Notes: generated by a model from the sequence alone, not told the origin. DNA of 64,000 nt from Thiocapsa sp. (GCF_018399035.1 NZ_CP073760.1:3538001-3602000); one strand, 5' to 3'. Counted from the first letter of the stretch, positions 26,188 to 42,676 are shown. A program made the numbers and translations.

Positions 26188-26374
26188 TAAACCGCGTCCT
26201 GTTGTCAAACAAGACGTTCTCGCGGAATCCGCCCGCAGCGGACTTCAATCGCGTTGTGCCGACGCGGTTCAAGAATAAAAAAATAAACTCCTAAAACGCG
26301 GCAGCTCCGACATCTTTGGAGAACTGCGCCGCCGGACCAAGGTCACGCACAGCGCACGTCACACAGGCCGCGTT

Positions 26375-26377
<3 letters not shown>
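26188..26377. repeat. Palindromic pair in the atpD-atpC gap
   Basis: Two modules, 26188-26271 (TAAACCGCGTC to GACGCGGTT) and 26292-26377 (TAAAACGCGG to CCGCGTTTTA), joined by an AT-rich spacer (AAGAATAAAAAAATAAACTC). Same architecture as the elements at both window ends but with different interior sequences. The TAA at 26377-26375 that ends atpD belongs to the repeat end. Confidence 0.7.
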
Positions 26378-27769
<1,392 letters not shown>

Positions 27770-27858
27770 TTATGCCTTCCGGCCAATAGCGATTCTGTGT
27801 GTGTCCGAGCGCTCTTTGTCCGAGCGTTGGGCGCGAGCGACTGCGACGGATCGGGCGA

Positions 27859-28722
27859 TCACACGGCGGCGGCACCGCTCACGATCTCGGAGATCTCTTG
27901 GGTGATCGCGGCCTGTCGGGCCTTGTTGTAAATGAGCTGAAGCTCGCCGATCAGGTCGCCGGCATTGTCCGAGGCGGACTTCATCGCGACCATGCGCGAG
28001 GCCTGCTCGCAGGCGCCGTTCTCGACCACCGCTTGGTAGACGAGCGACTCGATATAACGGGTCAACAGGGCATCGAGCACCGTGTGCGCATCGGGCTCGT
28101 AGATGTAATCCCAGTGATAGGGCATCGCGGACTGCTCTTCACCGATGATCGGCACCAATTGCCGAATCATGGGCCGCTGGGTCATGGTGTTGACGAATTC
28201 GTTGCTCGCGACATAGATGGCGTCGAGCTCCTTGGCCTCGAAGGCATCCAACATGACCTTGACGGGTCCGATCAGGTCCTCGATGTGCGGCTTGTCGCCG
28301 AGATTCGCGACCTGTGCCTTGACGTCCCCGCCGAAGCGCTTGAAGAAGCCCAGCGCCTTGGATCCGATGGTGCAGAATGAGGGCTCGGTTCCGGCCGCGC
28401 GCTTCTCTTTGATGTCGATGACGAGGCGACGAAAAAGATTGCTGTTCAATCCACCGCAAAGACCGCGGTCGGACGAGACAACGATATAGCCGACGCGCTT
28501 GTGCGGGCGCTCCAGCGCCATAAACGAATGGCGGTACTCGGGCGTCGCCCGCGCCAAATGGCTGATGACTTGGAGCATCTTCTCCGAATAGGGCTTCGAC
28601 GCCGCCATCCGGTCCTGCGCCTTGCGCATCTTGGAGGCCGCCACCATCTGCATGGCGCCTGTGATCTTTTGCGTGCTCTTGATGCTCGCAATCTTCGTGC
28701 GGATTTCTTTGGCGCCTGCCAT
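27859..28722 (-). CDS. atpG: F1 ATP synthase gamma subunit
   Basis: 287 residues, complete: [35 protein letters not shown] at the N-terminus and [19 protein letters not shown] at the C-terminus, the two rotor helices. Central stalk subunit. Confidence 0.98.
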   Translation of the reverse strand: MAGAKEIRTKIASIKSTQKITGAMQMVAASKMRKAQDRMAASKPYSEKMLQVISHLARATPEYRHSFMALERPHKRVGYIVVSSDRGLCGGLNSNLFRRLVIDIKEKRAAGTEPSFCTIGSKALGFFKRFGGDVKAQVANLGDKPHIEDLIGPVKVMLDAFEAKELDAIYVASNEFVNTMTQRPMIRQLVPIIGEEQSAMPYHWDYIYEPDAHTVLDALLTRYIESLVYQAVVENGACEQASRMVAMKSASDNAGDLIGELQLIYNKARQAAITQEISEIVSGAAAV

Positions 28723-28740
28723 ATGTTAGCTCCCGGCCTT

Positions 28741-28856
28741 CAGCGGCCAGCCTCCGGCGCGTGCGCCGGGGTGGTGAAGGTTCGATACGTGTCAAAACGC
28801 ACAACGCCAGCTGTACCGGCTCCCCGGAGGATGTCCACCGGAGGAGGCCGGCCGCT
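28741..28856. repeat. Inverted-repeat spacer between atpA and atpG
   Basis: CAGCGGCCAGCCTCCGG at the left pairs imperfectly with CCGGAGGAGGCCGGCCGCTG at the right, enclosing about 80 bases. It occupies nearly all of the 150-base atpA-atpG gap, which is normally short, and would form a large hairpin in the atp mRNA. Confidence 0.6.
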
Positions 28857-28873
28857 GGTGGCTGGCGGCTGTC

Positions 28874-30430
<1,557 letters not shown>

Positions 30431-30443
30431 GGCGGTGTCCCGT

Positions 30444-30983
30444 TCAGAATTGCAATGCGTGAGCCAGTTGCTTGAGCTTGCCGCGGACCGAGTCGTCGAT
30501 GACGAGGTCCCCGGCGCGAATCTCGATCCCGCCGATCAGTGCGCTGTCGGTCTCGACGGTGACCTCGACCTGCCCGCCGAAGCGCTTCGCGAGTGCGGCG
30601 GAAACCGCCGCCTGCTCGGACTCGCTCACGTCGAAGGCGCTGCGAATCAGCACGTGGCGCACGCCTTGGTCGGCGGTGCGGCTCGCCTCGAAGAGTCGTG
30701 TGATCTCGGGCAATGCCGCAAGCCTGGCGTTCTCGGTCAGCAACCCCAGGAGATTGGATGCCTCGGGCAGTAGATCATCACCGCAGACCTCGAGGATGAT
30801 GTCGCGGATGCGCTCGCGGGGCACGTTCGGGTTGGCGATCTGCTCGGCCATCTGGGGATCGCCCACGACGGCCGAGAGCATCTCGAGAGCTTGCGACCAA
30901 GCGTCCAACTGACCGACCTCTTTCGCGCGCTCGAACACGGCCTCTGCGTAAGGCCGCGCGATGGTGGTGATGTCTCCGGCCAT
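30444..30983 (-). CDS. atpH: ATP synthase delta subunit
   Basis: 179 residues: [17 protein letters not shown]-terminus (binds the alpha subunits) and the C-terminal [26 protein letters not shown] segment that contacts subunit b. Peripheral stalk. Confidence 0.97.
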   Translation of the reverse strand: MAGDITTIARPYAEAVFERAKEVGQLDAWSQALEMLSAVVGDPQMAEQIANPNVPRERIRDIILEVCGDDLLPEASNLLGLLTENARLAALPEITRLFEASRTADQGVRHVLIRSAFDVSESEQAAVSAALAKRFGGQVEVTVETDSALIGGIEIRAGDLVIDDSVRGKLKQLAHALQF

Positions 30984-30992
30984 GGGTGTTCC

Positions 30993-31463
30993 CTAAAGCT
31001 GCTTGGCGAACGATTCGACGAGGCCCTTGTGCGCCTTGATGTCGATCTCCTTCTGGAGAATCTTCTCGGCGGCGGCGACGGCAAGCGTGGCGACCCGCTC
31101 GCGAAGCTCTTCGCGGGCCCGGTTGGTTTCCCGATCGATCTCGGCTTGAGCGGCGGCGACTACACGGCCGCTTTCGCTGCGCGCGTCGACCTTGGCCTCC
31201 TCGACGATCTCGGTTGCCCGCTTCTGAGCCTGCGCCACGATATCGGCGGCGGCGGCCTTGGCGTCCTTGATGAGGACGATGGCGCGCTGCTCCCCGAGCG
31301 CCTTCTCTTGATGACCGCGCTCGGCCGCGGCGAGGCCCTCGGCGATCTTCGCCTTGCGCTCGGCCAACGCCGTGACGATCGGCGGCCAGATAAACTTCAT
31401 ACAGAACCCGACGAACACCGCGAAGGCGATCATCTGGGCGAACAGGGTCAGATTGATATTCAT
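30993..31463 (-). CDS. atpF: ATP synthase subunit b
   Basis: 156 residues, identical in length to E. coli b. One N-terminal membrane helix ([20 protein letters not shown]) followed by a long charged coiled coil ([17 protein letters not shown]... ). Peripheral stalk dimer. Confidence 0.97.
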   Translation of the reverse strand: MNINLTLFAQMIAFAVFVGFCMKFIWPPIVTALAERKAKIAEGLAAAERGHQEKALGEQRAIVLIKDAKAAAADIVAQAQKRATEIVEEAKVDARSESGRVVAAAQAEIDRETNRAREELRERVATLAVAAAEKILQKEIDIKAHKGLVESFAKQL

Positions 31464-31544
31464 AGCGTTGCCTCGTGCCTATGCCTCATACCGCGTCCGG
31501 GAACAGGGCCAGGAGCCGCGACCCCGGCGGAAGTGGGATGGGTG

Positions 31545-31820
<276 letters not shown>

Positions 31821-31839
31821 TTAGAGCAGAAGAAACGGG

Positions 31840-33100
<1,261 letters not shown>

Positions 33101-33143
33101 CAGATCGTCATGGTTTGGTTGAGCACACCGCTCACCGGCGCGC

Positions 33144-33172
33144 AGTATAAGGGGTCGCGCATATAGGGTCAA
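33144..33172 (-). promoter_or_regulatory. Sigma70-type promoter of the atp operon
   Basis: On the minus strand TTGACC (33172-33167), a 17-base spacer, then TATACT (33149-33144). Near-consensus -35 and -10 boxes at ideal spacing, 44 bases before the atpI start. Confidence 0.8.
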
Positions 33173-33183
33173 CGCAATGTCGG

Positions 33184-33207
33184 CGTTTCCGGCAACGGCC
33201 GGAAACG
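33184..33207 (-). terminator. Hairpin between parB and atpI
   Basis: Perfect 10-bp stem CGTTTCCGGC / GCCGGAAACG with a 4-base loop, 70 bases after the parB stop and just upstream of the atp promoter. No T-run follows, so it may be a weak terminator or mRNA-stabilising hairpin. Confidence 0.5.
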
Positions 33208-33276
33208 ATCCTTATGATTGGGAGAGGCAATAGACTCGACGACCGACTCGGGTCTGCATGAACCTCGAGGCACGAA

Positions 33277-34206
33277 TCACTTGATGTGGGCCAGGATACC
33301 GTCGAGCTCGTCGAGGCTGTTGTAGGCGATCACCAGCTTGCCGGCACCGCGGTTGCCCTGCTGAATCTGCACCCGCGCGCCGAGCTTGTCGGTCAGGTCG
33401 GTCTGAAGCCTTCGGATGTTGGGATCGAGATCGGGCTTGTGCTCCGCGCCCCCGAGGGCCTCCCCGGATTGCTGAATCCGGCGCACCAAGCGCTCGGTCT
33501 CGCGCACCGAGAGTCCACCCCGCACCACCGCAACGGCGGTCGTGCTCTGATCATGACCCCGCAGACCAAGCAGGGCGCGGGCATGTCCCATCTCCAGCAA
33601 ACCCTTTTCCAAAAAATCGCGGACGTCCGGGTTGAGATCCAGCAGACGCAGCAGGTTGGTCACCATCGAGCGCGACTTGCCCAGGGCATCGGCGATCTGC
33701 TGGTGGGTCAGGTTGAACTCTTTGAGCAGGCGCTCGAGCGCCCCGGCCTCTTCCAGGGGATTGAGATCGGCGCGCTGGATGTTCTCGATGAGCCCGATCG
33801 CCAGCGCGGACTGCTCGTCGACCTCCCGCACCACGACCGGGATCTCGGCGAGACCGGCCTGCTGGCAGGCCCGCCAGCGCCGCTCGCCGGCGATGATCTC
33901 GTAGCTCTCCCCGGCCAGCGGGCGAACCACGATCGGCTGGATGACGCCTTGCGCGAGGATCGAATCGGAAAGCTCGCGCAAGGCATCCGGGTCGAAGTCG
34001 TGACGGGGCTGGTAGCGTCCGGGCCGGATGCACTCCACGGGCAGGCGGGTAATGCGCTCGTACCCGTGCGCGCCGACGCCGGGGGCAGACGACTCCTCCG
34101 CCGGGCTCGACACCGCGACCATCGGCGCGCGGGCGGCGCCGAGCAGGGCATCGAGCCCGCGGCCCAGCCCCTTTTTCTTCGGCGGTGACTTTTGCTCGCT
34201 ATCCAT
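33277..34206 (-). CDS. parB: Chromosome partitioning protein ParB
   Basis: 309 residues. KKKGLGRGLDALLG (ParA-interaction tail), the CTPase/ParB box with GERRWRACQQAGL and ENIQRADLNPLEEA, and the HTH HQQIADALGKSRSMVTNLLRLL. Binds parS near the origin. ATG at 34206, 11 bases after the parA stop; 34212 is an alternative. Confidence 0.97.
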   Translation of the reverse strand: MDSEQKSPPKKKGLGRGLDALLGAARAPMVAVSSPAEESSAPGVGAHGYERITRLPVECIRPGRYQPRHDFDPDALRELSDSILAQGVIQPIVVRPLAGESYEIIAGERRWRACQQAGLAEIPVVVREVDEQSALAIGLIENIQRADLNPLEEAGALERLLKEFNLTHQQIADALGKSRSMVTNLLRLLDLNPDVRDFLEKGLLEMGHARALLGLRGHDQSTTAVAVVRGGLSVRETERLVRRIQQSGEALGGAEHKPDLDPNIRRLQTDLTDKLGARVQIQQGNRGAGKLVIAYNSLDELDGILAHIK

Positions 34207-34217
34207 GGTCACCCGCC

Positions 34218-35006
34218 TCAGGCCGCGGACTTGCGCGTCTCGCGACGACGCAGCAGCTCGCTGGCCAGCGCAAGATAGGCGACCGCGCCCTTGGACGCGG
34301 GGTCGTAGAGCAGGGCAGGCAGACCGTGACTCGGTGCCTCGGCCAGACGCACGTTGCGCGGGATGATGGTGCGATAGACCTGATCCTTGAAGTGGGTGAC
34401 GAGCTGGGTCGAGACCTGATTGGCGAGGTTGTTGCGCGGGTCGTGCATGGTGCGCAGGATCCCCTCGACGCGCAGCTCCGGATTACGGTTGGCGCGAATC
34501 TGCTCGATGGTGTCCATGAGTGCCGACAGACCTTCCAGTGCGTAATACTCGCACTGGATCGGAATCAGGACGCCCCCGGCCGCAACCAAGGCATTCACCG
34601 TGAGCATGTTGAGCGACGGCGGACAATCGACGATGACCAGCTCGTAGTCTTGGAGCGCATCGGCCAGCACCCGCGCGAAACGACGCTCGCGGTCCGGCGA
34701 GTCGAGCAGCCCGATCTCGGCCGCGGTCAGATCGCCGTTGGCCGGCAGTAGATCGAAGCCCGGCGCGGGGTCCTCCACACGACACAGACAGTCTGCCAAC
34801 CTCACGTCGCCGAGCAGCAGATCGCAGGTCGAGTTGGCGAGGTTGTGCTTGTCGACCCCACAGCCCATGGTGGCGTTGCCTTGCGGGTCGAGGTCGACCA
34901 GCAGGACGCGCCGCTTGAGCGAGGCCAGCGAGGCCGCCAGATTGACCGCGGTCGTGGTCTTGCCGACGCCGCCCTTCTGGTTGGCAATGGCGATGATGTT
35001 GACCAT
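34218..35006 (-). CDS. parA: Chromosome partitioning ATPase ParA (Soj)
   Basis: 262 residues. Deviant Walker [15 protein letters not shown] near the N-terminus, [11 protein letters not shown] and [17 protein letters not shown]. Acts with ParB in chromosome segregation. ATG 35006 is taken as the start ([12 protein letters not shown] follows directly); a GTG at 35021 would overlap rsmG. Confidence 0.97.
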   Translation of the reverse strand: MVNIIAIANQKGGVGKTTTAVNLAASLASLKRRVLLVDLDPQGNATMGCGVDKHNLANSTCDLLLGDVRLADCLCRVEDPAPGFDLLPANGDLTAAEIGLLDSPDRERRFARVLADALQDYELVIVDCPPSLNMLTVNALVAAGGVLIPIQCEYYALEGLSALMDTIEQIRANRNPELRVEGILRTMHDPRNNLANQVSTQLVTHFKDQVYRTIIPRNVRLAEAPSHGLPALLYDPASKGAVAYLALASELLRRRETRKSAA

Positions 35007-35013
35007 AGGGGAC

Positions 35014-35679
35014 TCAGTCACTCCGAAGCTCGATCAGGTGGCGCTCGACGTCGAGGAAGGGGATATGCAGCGGGTGGACGTGCACTGACCCGTCCCACCG
35101 GTCTTGCATGCGCGTGACCTCGTCGAGGTCGCGCCCCTTCATGAGAAGCAATCGGCCCGGACGCGCCAGCAGATCCCGGTGAGCGGCACCGAGCAGATCG
35201 GCGGCCGCGACGGCACGGCTCACTATGGTACTGAAGTTTCGCCCCGGCCGGTATGTCTCCATCCGAGCATGGACCGTCTCGACGTTGCCGAGCCGCAGCT
35301 CGAGGGCCGCCTGGCGGACGAATCGCAGCTTCTTCCGATTGCTGTCGAGCAGCCAAAAGCGCCGCTGCGGCTCGACGATCGCCAGCGGCAGCCCGGGCAT
35401 CCCGGCGCCCGTGCCGAGGTCCAGGACGCTCTCGCCGAACAGAAACGGCGCAACCGCGAGGCTGTCGAGCAGATGCCTGGAGACCATCTCCAGCGGATCG
35501 CGCACCGCGGTCAGGTTGTAGGCCCGGTTCCAGCGCGCCAAGAGGGCGATGAGATGCAGCAGGCGCTCATGCGCCGTGCCGTCCAAAGCAAGACCCAGCT
35601 GGGTTGCACCTCGGGACAGCCGGTCGGACAGGTCCGAGGGCGATGCGCCTTCGACGGCGGCAAGAGGTTCAGTCGTCAT
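35014..35679 (-). CDS. rsmG: 16S rRNA (guanine527-N7)-methyltransferase RsmG
   Basis: 221 residues. [25 protein letters not shown] and the SAM motif [17 protein letters not shown] are diagnostic. Its start shares the base at 35679 with the mnmG stop (TGATG type overlap), the usual mnmG-rsmG operon. Confidence 0.97.
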   Translation of the reverse strand: MTTEPLAAVEGASPSDLSDRLSRGATQLGLALDGTAHERLLHLIALLARWNRAYNLTAVRDPLEMVSRHLLDSLAVAPFLFGESVLDLGTGAGMPGLPLAIVEPQRRFWLLDSNRKKLRFVRQAALELRLGNVETVHARMETYRPGRNFSTIVSRAVAAADLLGAAHRDLLARPGRLLLMKGRDLDEVTRMQDRWDGSVHVHPLHIPFLDVERHLIELRSD

Positions 35680-37553
35680 CAGGCGCAGCGCCGCTTCAGA
35701 TGGATCAGCAGCAGCGACACGGCCGCCGGGGTCACGCCGGGGATGCGCGCGGCCTGACCCAGGGTGACGGGCCGCACCCGATTGAGCTTCTCGCGGACCT
35801 CGGTCGACAGACCGCGCACGTTGTCGAAGTCGAAATCCTCGGGCAGCGCTCGGGCGTCCTGATCACGATGACGGTCGATCTCGTCACGTTGGCGCTCGAT
35901 GTAACCCTGATACCGTGCCTGAATCTCGAGCTGCTCGGTGACCTCGGCGGGCAGAGGCTCGGGCGGATCGCCGGCGAGGGCCGCGACCCCGGCATAGCCG
36001 ACGTTCGGGCGGGCGAGCAGCTCGGAGGCGCGCACCTCGCGCCGCAACGGCTCGCCGAGGATGCGCTCGGCGAGTACCTGATCGACCCGCTCGGGACGCA
36101 CGAAGGTCTCGCGCAAGCGCTGGCGCTCGCGCTCGATCGCCTCGCGCTTGTCCTCGAAACGACGCCATTGCGCATCGCCGACCAGACCGAGCCGTCGCCC
36201 CGACTCGGTCAGGCGCAGGTCCGCATTGTCCTCGCGGAGCATCAGACGGTACTCGGCACGACTGGTGAACATCCGGTAGGGCTCCGCCGTCCCGCGCGTG
36301 ATGAGATCGTCGACCATGACGCCGAGATAGGCCTCGTCGCGACGCGGCAGCCAGGGGTCGCGACCCTGCACTTGGAGTGCCGCGTTGACGCCGGCGAGCA
36401 GGCCCTGTGCAGCGGCCTCCTCGTAGCCGGTCGTCCCGTTGATCTGACCGGCGAAGTAGAGCCCCCGGAGATGACGGGTCTCCAAGGAGGGCTTCAGATC
36501 GCGCGGATCGAAGAAGTCATACTCGATCGCATAGCCCGGACGGGTGATGTGGGCCTGCTCGAACCCGACGATCGAGCGCACCAAGGCCTGTTGGATGTCG
36601 AAAGGCAGGCTGGTCGAGATGCCGTTCGGATAGACCTCATAGGTCTCGAGCCCCTCCGGCTCGACGAAGATCTGATGCGACGCCTTCTCGGCGAAGCGCA
36701 CCACCTTGTCCTCGATCGAGGGACAATAGCGTGGTCCCACGCCGGCGATGACGCCCGTATAGAGCGGCGAGCGCGAGAGGCCCGAATGGATGATCTCGTG
36801 GGTCCGGGCGTTGGTGTGGGTGATGTAACAGCTCACTTGGCGCGGATGGTCGCCGGCGCTGCCCATGTAGGAGAAGACCGGCACGGGCGCGTCGCCCGGC
36901 TGCTCGGCCAGGCGTGCGAAATCGATGCTGCGCCCGTCGATGCGCGGCGGCGTGCCCGTCTTGAGCCGCTCGACGCGAAACGGCAGCTCGCGCAGGCGCC
37001 GCGAGAGTGCATTCGACGGTGGATCGCCGGCCCGTCCGCCCTCATAGTTGGACATTCCGATATGGATGCGACCGCCCAGGAAGGTCCCGACCGTGAGCAC
37101 GACCGCATGTGCCCGAAAGCGCAACCCCATCTGAGTCTCGACGCCGACCACCCGGTCCTGCTCGATCAGAAGGTCTTCGACCGACTGTTGGAAGAGGGTC
37201 AGTCCGGGCTGGTTCTCGAGCGCCGAGCGCACCGCGGCCTTGTAGAGGATGCGATCGGCCTGCGCGCGCGTCGCCCGCACCGCCGGTCCCTTGCTGGCGT
37301 TGAGGATGCGAAACTGGATACCGCCGCGATCCGCCGCACGAGCCATGAGACCGCCGAGCGCATCGATCTCCTTGACCAGGTGGCCCTTGCCGATGCCCCC
37401 GATGGCCGGATTACAGCTCATCTGGCCGACCGTTTCGATATTCTGGGTGAGAAGGAGTGTGCGCAGGCCGCAGCGGGCCGCCGCAAGCGCCGCTTCGGTG
37501 CCCGCGTGACCACCGCCCACCACCACCACGTCGTAAGGATCGCCGACCATCAT
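35679..37553 (-). CDS. mnmG: tRNA modification enzyme MnmG (GidA)
   Basis: 624 residues. FAD-binding [42 protein letters not shown] and the C-terminal helical domain. With MnmE it installs the 5-carboxymethylaminomethyl group on U34 of tRNAs. First gene of the minus-strand origin-proximal block, divergent from the moxR operon across a 62-base gap. Confidence 0.98.
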   Translation of the reverse strand: MMVGDPYDVVVVGGGHAGTEAALAAARCGLRTLLLTQNIETVGQMSCNPAIGGIGKGHLVKEIDALGGLMARAADRGGIQFRILNASKGPAVRATRAQADRILYKAAVRSALENQPGLTLFQQSVEDLLIEQDRVVGVETQMGLRFRAHAVVLTVGTFLGGRIHIGMSNYEGGRAGDPPSNALSRRLRELPFRVERLKTGTPPRIDGRSIDFARLAEQPGDAPVPVFSYMGSAGDHPRQVSCYITHTNARTHEIIHSGLSRSPLYTGVIAGVGPRYCPSIEDKVVRFAEKASHQIFVEPEGLETYEVYPNGISTSLPFDIQQALVRSIVGFEQAHITRPGYAIEYDFFDPRDLKPSLETRHLRGLYFAGQINGTTGYEEAAAQGLLAGVNAALQVQGRDPWLPRRDEAYLGVMVDDLITRGTAEPYRMFTSRAEYRLMLREDNADLRLTESGRRLGLVGDAQWRRFEDKREAIERERQRLRETFVRPERVDQVLAERILGEPLRREVRASELLARPNVGYAGVAALAGDPPEPLPAEVTEQLEIQARYQGYIERQRDEIDRHRDQDARALPEDFDFDNVRGLSTEVREKLNRVRPVTLGQAARIPGVTPAAVSLLLIHLKRRCA

Positions 37554-37615
37554 GAAGGGAAACCCAAGTCTATGAGACCAGGCAGTTTAACCCAGATGCC
37601 CACACGGATACCCCT

Positions 37616-38560
<945 letters not shown>

Positions 38561-38569
<9 letters not shown>

Positions 38570-38657
38570 GCGGCGTCCGGCGGCTTCGACGATCGCATAA
38601 GGGCAAGCGAACGCCGGAGCCACCCGGCACGGTTGGCGTTGACGCCGCTTAAGCGAG
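38561..38657. repeat. 97-base element with perfect 17-bp inverted ends
   Basis: CTCGCTTAAGCGGCGTC (38561-38577) is repeated exactly in inverse at 38641-38657. The left end contains the moxR stop codon (CTT-AA within GCT TAA), the right end lies just upstream of the DUF58 ribosome-binding site. The interior is about 63 bases with no coding signal. Confidence 0.8.
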
Positions 38658-38680
38658 GATTCTTTGGGTGAGGGGGAAGC

Positions 38681-39676
38681 ATGTTCGACTGGACGCGCTT
38701 TAGGGCTAGACGGTTCAGTAGTTTGTTTCGCCGGGTGGCGCGTGGGGGTGACGGGGTTGCGCGGGTCGGGAGTCGTCAGATCTATATCCTGCCGACGGGG
38801 AACGGGCTGCGTTTCGCTGCGGTGCTCTTCGTCATGCTGCTCGGCTCGCTCAATTATCAGAACAACCTGGGTCTGCTCTTTACCTTTTTTCTCGCCTCCG
38901 TCGCGCTCGTGGCCATGCATCACACCTGGTTCAATCTGCTCGGGCTTTCGGTTCAGGCCCGCGGCGGCCCGCCGGTCTTCGTCGGGGACGATGCGAGCTT
39001 CGAGATCGTCGTCGGCACCGAGGGGAAGCGGGCGCGCTACGACATCGGGATTCCGGCGGGCGAGACGCGGCATCAGTCGATCGCGATCCCGGGCGGGGAC
39101 TGCGGCACGCTCCGCATCGTTCGCCCGACACTGAGACGCGGTCTGTCCGCGCTCGACGAGGTCACGGTCGAGACGCGCTACCCGCTGCACCTCTTTCGCG
39201 CCTGGTGTTACGTACGGACCGATGCGACGACCTTGGTCTATCCGAAGCCGGCACAGGTCGCGCCCGAGCCCGGATCCGCGGCGGGCGACACCGAGCCACG
39301 CCGCCGGCAAGGTCCGGAAGGGATGGAGGATTATCTGGGGCCGCGCGGCTATCGCGACGGCGATTCACCCGCGCAGATCGACTGGAAGGCGTACGCGCGC
39401 GAGCGCGGGCTCGTCGTGAAGCAATTCGGAGGAGATCAAGGCCAAGAGATCTGGATCGATTGGGCCGGATTGACTGCGGCGGACCCGGAAACCAGGATCA
39501 GTCTGCTGACGCGCCAGGTCCTCGACGCGGCCGAGGCCCAAGTCCGGTTCGGGCTGCGACTGCCCGGTCTCGAAGAGGCGCCGGGGCGAGGCGCAGGCCA
39601 TCTCCAACGCTGCCTGACGCATCTGGCGCTATACGATCATGTCCAAGCGAACGATCCCCTCCAACGAGCGGCCTGA
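38681..39676 (+). CDS. DUF58 protein
   Basis: 331 residues. Two N-terminal membrane helices (LRFAAVLFVMLLGSLNYQNN, LGLLFTFFLASVALVAM) and the DUF58 signature near residues 215-245 (DYLGPRGYRDGDSPAQIDWK... LVVKQFGGD). Partner of MoxR ATPases and transglutaminases; exact role unknown. ATG at 38681 has AGGGGGA upstream. Overlaps the next gene by 38 bases. Confidence 0.93.
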   Translation: MFDWTRFRARRFSSLFRRVARGGDGVARVGSRQIYILPTGNGLRFAAVLFVMLLGSLNYQNNLGLLFTFFLASVALVAMHHTWFNLLGLSVQARGGPPVFVGDDASFEIVVGTEGKRARYDIGIPAGETRHQSIAIPGGDCGTLRIVRPTLRRGLSALDEVTVETRYPLHLFRAWCYVRTDATTLVYPKPAQVAPEPGSAAGDTEPRRRQGPEGMEDYLGPRGYRDGDSPAQIDWKAYARERGLVVKQFGGDQGQEIWIDWAGLTAADPETRISLLTRQVLDAAEAQVRFGLRLPGLEEAPGRGAGHLQRCLTHLALYDHVQANDPLQRAA

Positions 39677-41642
39677 GCGGGCCCAGATCCTCTGGGTCAC
39701 GCTGGTCCTGATCGCGGCCTATCTCCCGCTCGCGGGCCATCTCGCGCTTCAGATCAGCGCCTTTGTCGGTCTGCTCTTCGCGATCCGTCTTGCCTCGCTG
39801 CGCTGGCCCGCGGTCCTGCCGGGCACCTGGCCATTGGCGGCCTTGACCCTGATCGGCGTCGCCAACGCGGCGGTGACCTACCAGGGGTGGTCGGGGCAGA
39901 ACGCAGGAACGGCGCTCTTCGTCTCCATGCTGGTACTCAAGCTCATGGAGCTGCGGCGCAAGTCGGACATCCGGCTGGTCGCGACCCTGATCGGGTTTCT
40001 GGTGGTCGTCGAGTTCCTGTTCGACCAATCGCCCTGGTTGGTGCTCTATCTGGGTGCCGTGGTGCTGGGGGGAATCGCCCTGCTGGTGGATCTGAACGGC
40101 GGGCTCGGGGAGGCGCGTCGGCGCGGAGCCTTGGCGGTCGCCGTGAGGCTCTCGCTCCAGGCCCTTCCGCTGACACTCATCCTCTTCCTGCTGTTTCCGC
40201 GTCTGAGTGCCCCGCTGTGGAGTCTGGGCTTGGACCCGAGCAAGGCCACGACCGGGATCTCGGACAGCCTCGAACCAGGGGCGATCAGCGAGCTGGTGCT
40301 CAACGGGGAGTTGGCGTTTCGCGCCCGTTTCGAGGGCACGCCGCCGGCTGCCGATCAGCTCTATTGGCGCGGCCCCGTCCTCTGGGAGACCGACGGGCGC
40401 CGCTGGTCGGTCGGGAGGGACATCGCGAGCACGGACCCGGCCGGTGCGCTCGTGGAAGCGGCTCGCCCGATCGACTACGAGGTGACCTTGGAGCCGACCG
40501 ATCAACGCTGGCTTTTCGCGCTGGACTTGCCGGACAGCGTCCCGGACGGGGCCTACTTGAGCCCGGATCACCAATTGATCGCGCGCCAGGTCGTGAGCGC
40601 TGTCAAGCGCTACCAGGTGACCTCAGCGCTCGACTATCGGACCGCCGCGCCGAATCCGGCACGCCTCGCCGCCGGACTGCAGGTCCCGGACAACGTGACG
40701 CCGCGGATGCGCCGGCTGGTCGAGGAGTGGCGGAGCCGGTCGCAGAGCGATTTGGCGCTGGTGCAAGCCGGACTGCAGTTCTTCAACCGCGAGTCCTTCC
40801 ATTACACCCTGATGCCGCCGCGCCTCGGTGCGAACCCGACCGATGAGTTCCTCTTCGAGACCCAACGTGGATTCTGCGAGCACTACGCCAGTAGCTTTGC
40901 CGTCTTGATGCGCCTGGCCGGCGTTCCGTCGCGCATTGTCTTGGGCTATCTCGGGGGCGAGCTCAACCGCGTCGGCGGCTATCACATGGTCTGGCAGTCC
41001 GACGCCCATGCCTGGGTGGAGGTGCTGATCGAGGGGCGCGGGTGGGTGCGGGTCGATCCCACCGCCGCGGTGGATCCCTCGCGTGTCGACAACAGCGGTG
41101 CCTCGCGCATGCTCGGCGCGGGCCCTTCGGTGCGCTTCACCCTGGAGCAAGCCGACGCCATCGCCCGTTTCGTGCGCGACATGCGTCTCTTCGCCGACAG
41201 CCTGGATGCCGCCTGGCAGGATTGGGTCCTGGGATTCTCGGTCGAGGATCAACTGGCCTTGCTGCAACGGCTGCGGCTGGGCGAGCTGCGCGAGTACGGG
41301 CTGGTCGCACTGATGCTCGCCGCACTCGGCATCACACTCGGGATCCTGGTGCTCGCCTCGATCCGCGAACGCAAACCGCTCGACCCGCTTCAAACCGAAT
41401 ACGCCCGCTTCTGCAGACGTCTCGCCGGGATCGGGCTCGATCGTCTGCCCAACGAAGGACCGATGGACTACGCCGGACGCGTCGTCGCGCAACGCCCGGA
41501 TCTCGCACCGACGGTGGAGCGCTTCATGGATCTCTATATCCCTGCGCGTTACGGACCTGGGGATCCGCATGACACCCTGACCGCGCTCGCCGATTTACTG
41601 CGCGACTTTCGCCCCCGACCGTCGCGCACCCGTCGCGGTTGA
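39639..41642 (+). CDS. TgpA-type membrane transglutaminase
   Basis: 667 residues. Five or so N-terminal membrane helices, a periplasmic transglutaminase core with catalytic Cys in RGFCEHYASSFA, His in DAHAWVEV and Asp in VDPTAAV, and a final membrane helix (LMLAALGITLGILVLAS) followed by a DUF4129-like tail. Last gene of the MoxR-DUF58-TgpA operon. Confidence 0.93.
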   Translation: MSKRTIPSNERPERAQILWVTLVLIAAYLPLAGHLALQISAFVGLLFAIRLASLRWPAVLPGTWPLAALTLIGVANAAVTYQGWSGQNAGTALFVSMLVLKLMELRRKSDIRLVATLIGFLVVVEFLFDQSPWLVLYLGAVVLGGIALLVDLNGGLGEARRRGALAVAVRLSLQALPLTLILFLLFPRLSAPLWSLGLDPSKATTGISDSLEPGAISELVLNGELAFRARFEGTPPAADQLYWRGPVLWETDGRRWSVGRDIASTDPAGALVEAARPIDYEVTLEPTDQRWLFALDLPDSVPDGAYLSPDHQLIARQVVSAVKRYQVTSALDYRTAAPNPARLAAGLQVPDNVTPRMRRLVEEWRSRSQSDLALVQAGLQFFNRESFHYTLMPPRLGANPTDEFLFETQRGFCEHYASSFAVLMRLAGVPSRIVLGYLGGELNRVGGYHMVWQSDAHAWVEVLIEGRGWVRVDPTAAVDPSRVDNSGASRMLGAGPSVRFTLEQADAIARFVRDMRLFADSLDAAWQDWVLGFSVEDQLALLQRLRLGELREYGLVALMLAALGITLGILVLASIRERKPLDPLQTEYARFCRRLAGIGLDRLPNEGPMDYAGRVVAQRPDLAPTVERFMDLYIPARYGPGDPHDTLTALADLLRDFRPRPSRTRRG

Positions 41643-41809
41643 AAGAGCCCGAGGCGGCCTTGCTCGTAACTCCGACCACAGGCTCGGCTGCCTGCGTCGT
41701 ATTGCAGGCGATACACTGAGCCACACCCCGCCGAGACGGCGTGTGAGGCATCATCTCGGGTCGCAGGACAGTCGGACTGGATATCCCGAAGCTCAACGCC
41801 CCTCAAGCC

Positions 41810-42643
41810 TTGGAGTCCGCCCCTAATGTGTCGTCGCTCATCGTCCATGACTCGCGCCGACACATTCCGGATTGGTTCGCATCTCAACGGGCGCCAGCAT
41901 TCCACAACCACTGTTGGTCGTGGCGCTTGGAGTTCTTCGCCCTCCATGCACATCGACGGGCCTACCGCCCGCAGCCATTGCCAGGATATTTCGAGCGGCA
42001 TTGGAATCTCGATCGTTCACCGCACCGCAGTCCGGGCATGTCCATACCCTGACCTTGAGCGGCATGTCGGCCTGATACGCACCGCACTCCGAGCACGTCT
42101 TGCTCGTCGGCGCGAATCGGTCGGCGAGGACGATGGTCCTGCCGTAAAACTGAGCTTTGTATTCGAGTTGTCGGCGGATCTCGCCGAACCCCGCATCCAG
42201 GATCGAGCGGTTCAGCCCGGCCTTCTGAGCGACCTTCTTGCCGGGCGCCTCGGCGGTTCCCTTTGCGCTTGCGGTCATGCCGCGCACATTCAGGTCTTCG
42301 AGCGCGATCACGCCATGTTCGCGGATCAATCCGGTCGTCAGTTTGTGCTGATGGTCCGAGCGAGTGTCGGCGACACGGGCATGAATGCGGGCAACCCGCT
42401 TCACTTGCTTACGCCAGCGGTTGGAGCCCTTGCGCTTGCGGGACAGCCGCCGTTGCGCGAGCTTCAGCCGACGCCGATAGCGCTTCAGGTGGCGCGGATT
42501 CCCGGATTTGCGCCCGTCGCTGGTCACGACGATGTCGTTGACGCCGAGATCGACGCCGACGCCGGACGTGCTCGCAGGCAACGGCTCAATGTGCTCCTCG
42601 ACCATAAAGGACACGAACCAGCGTCCGCACGCATCGACGCGCA
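41810..42643 (-). mobile_element. Truncated tnpB element (copy A)
   Basis: 834 bases matching 46598-47431 with only one difference that I can see (T versus C at 42152 / 46940, giving Q versus R in the product). The 3' (right-end) boundary at 41810 is shared by both copies; the 5' part of the gene is missing and the match stops abruptly at 42643, next to the end of mtnC. The 195 bases between tgpA and the element hold no gene I can support. Confidence 0.85.
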
Positions 42644-42644
42644 C
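41838..42644 (-). pseudogene. tnpB: TnpB, 5'-truncated
   Basis: The last 268 residues of TnpB: RuvC-like GVGVDLGVND, IALEDLNVRGM, a CSECGAYQ...CPDCGA zinc finger and NDRDSNAARNI. All three acidic catalytic positions remain but the N-terminal RNA- and DNA-binding half is absent. It may still carry the right-end sequence from which a guide RNA would be made. Confidence 0.85.
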
Positions 42645-42676
42645 GCCGGTCCTTCAGCAAGCAGAGGCTTGAGTCG

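Noticed and set aside
33101..37615. parS or DnaA-box cluster near parAB
   Set aside because: I saw no sequence close to the TGTTTCACGTGAAACA consensus in this block by eye; the origin itself is not claimed to be in the window.
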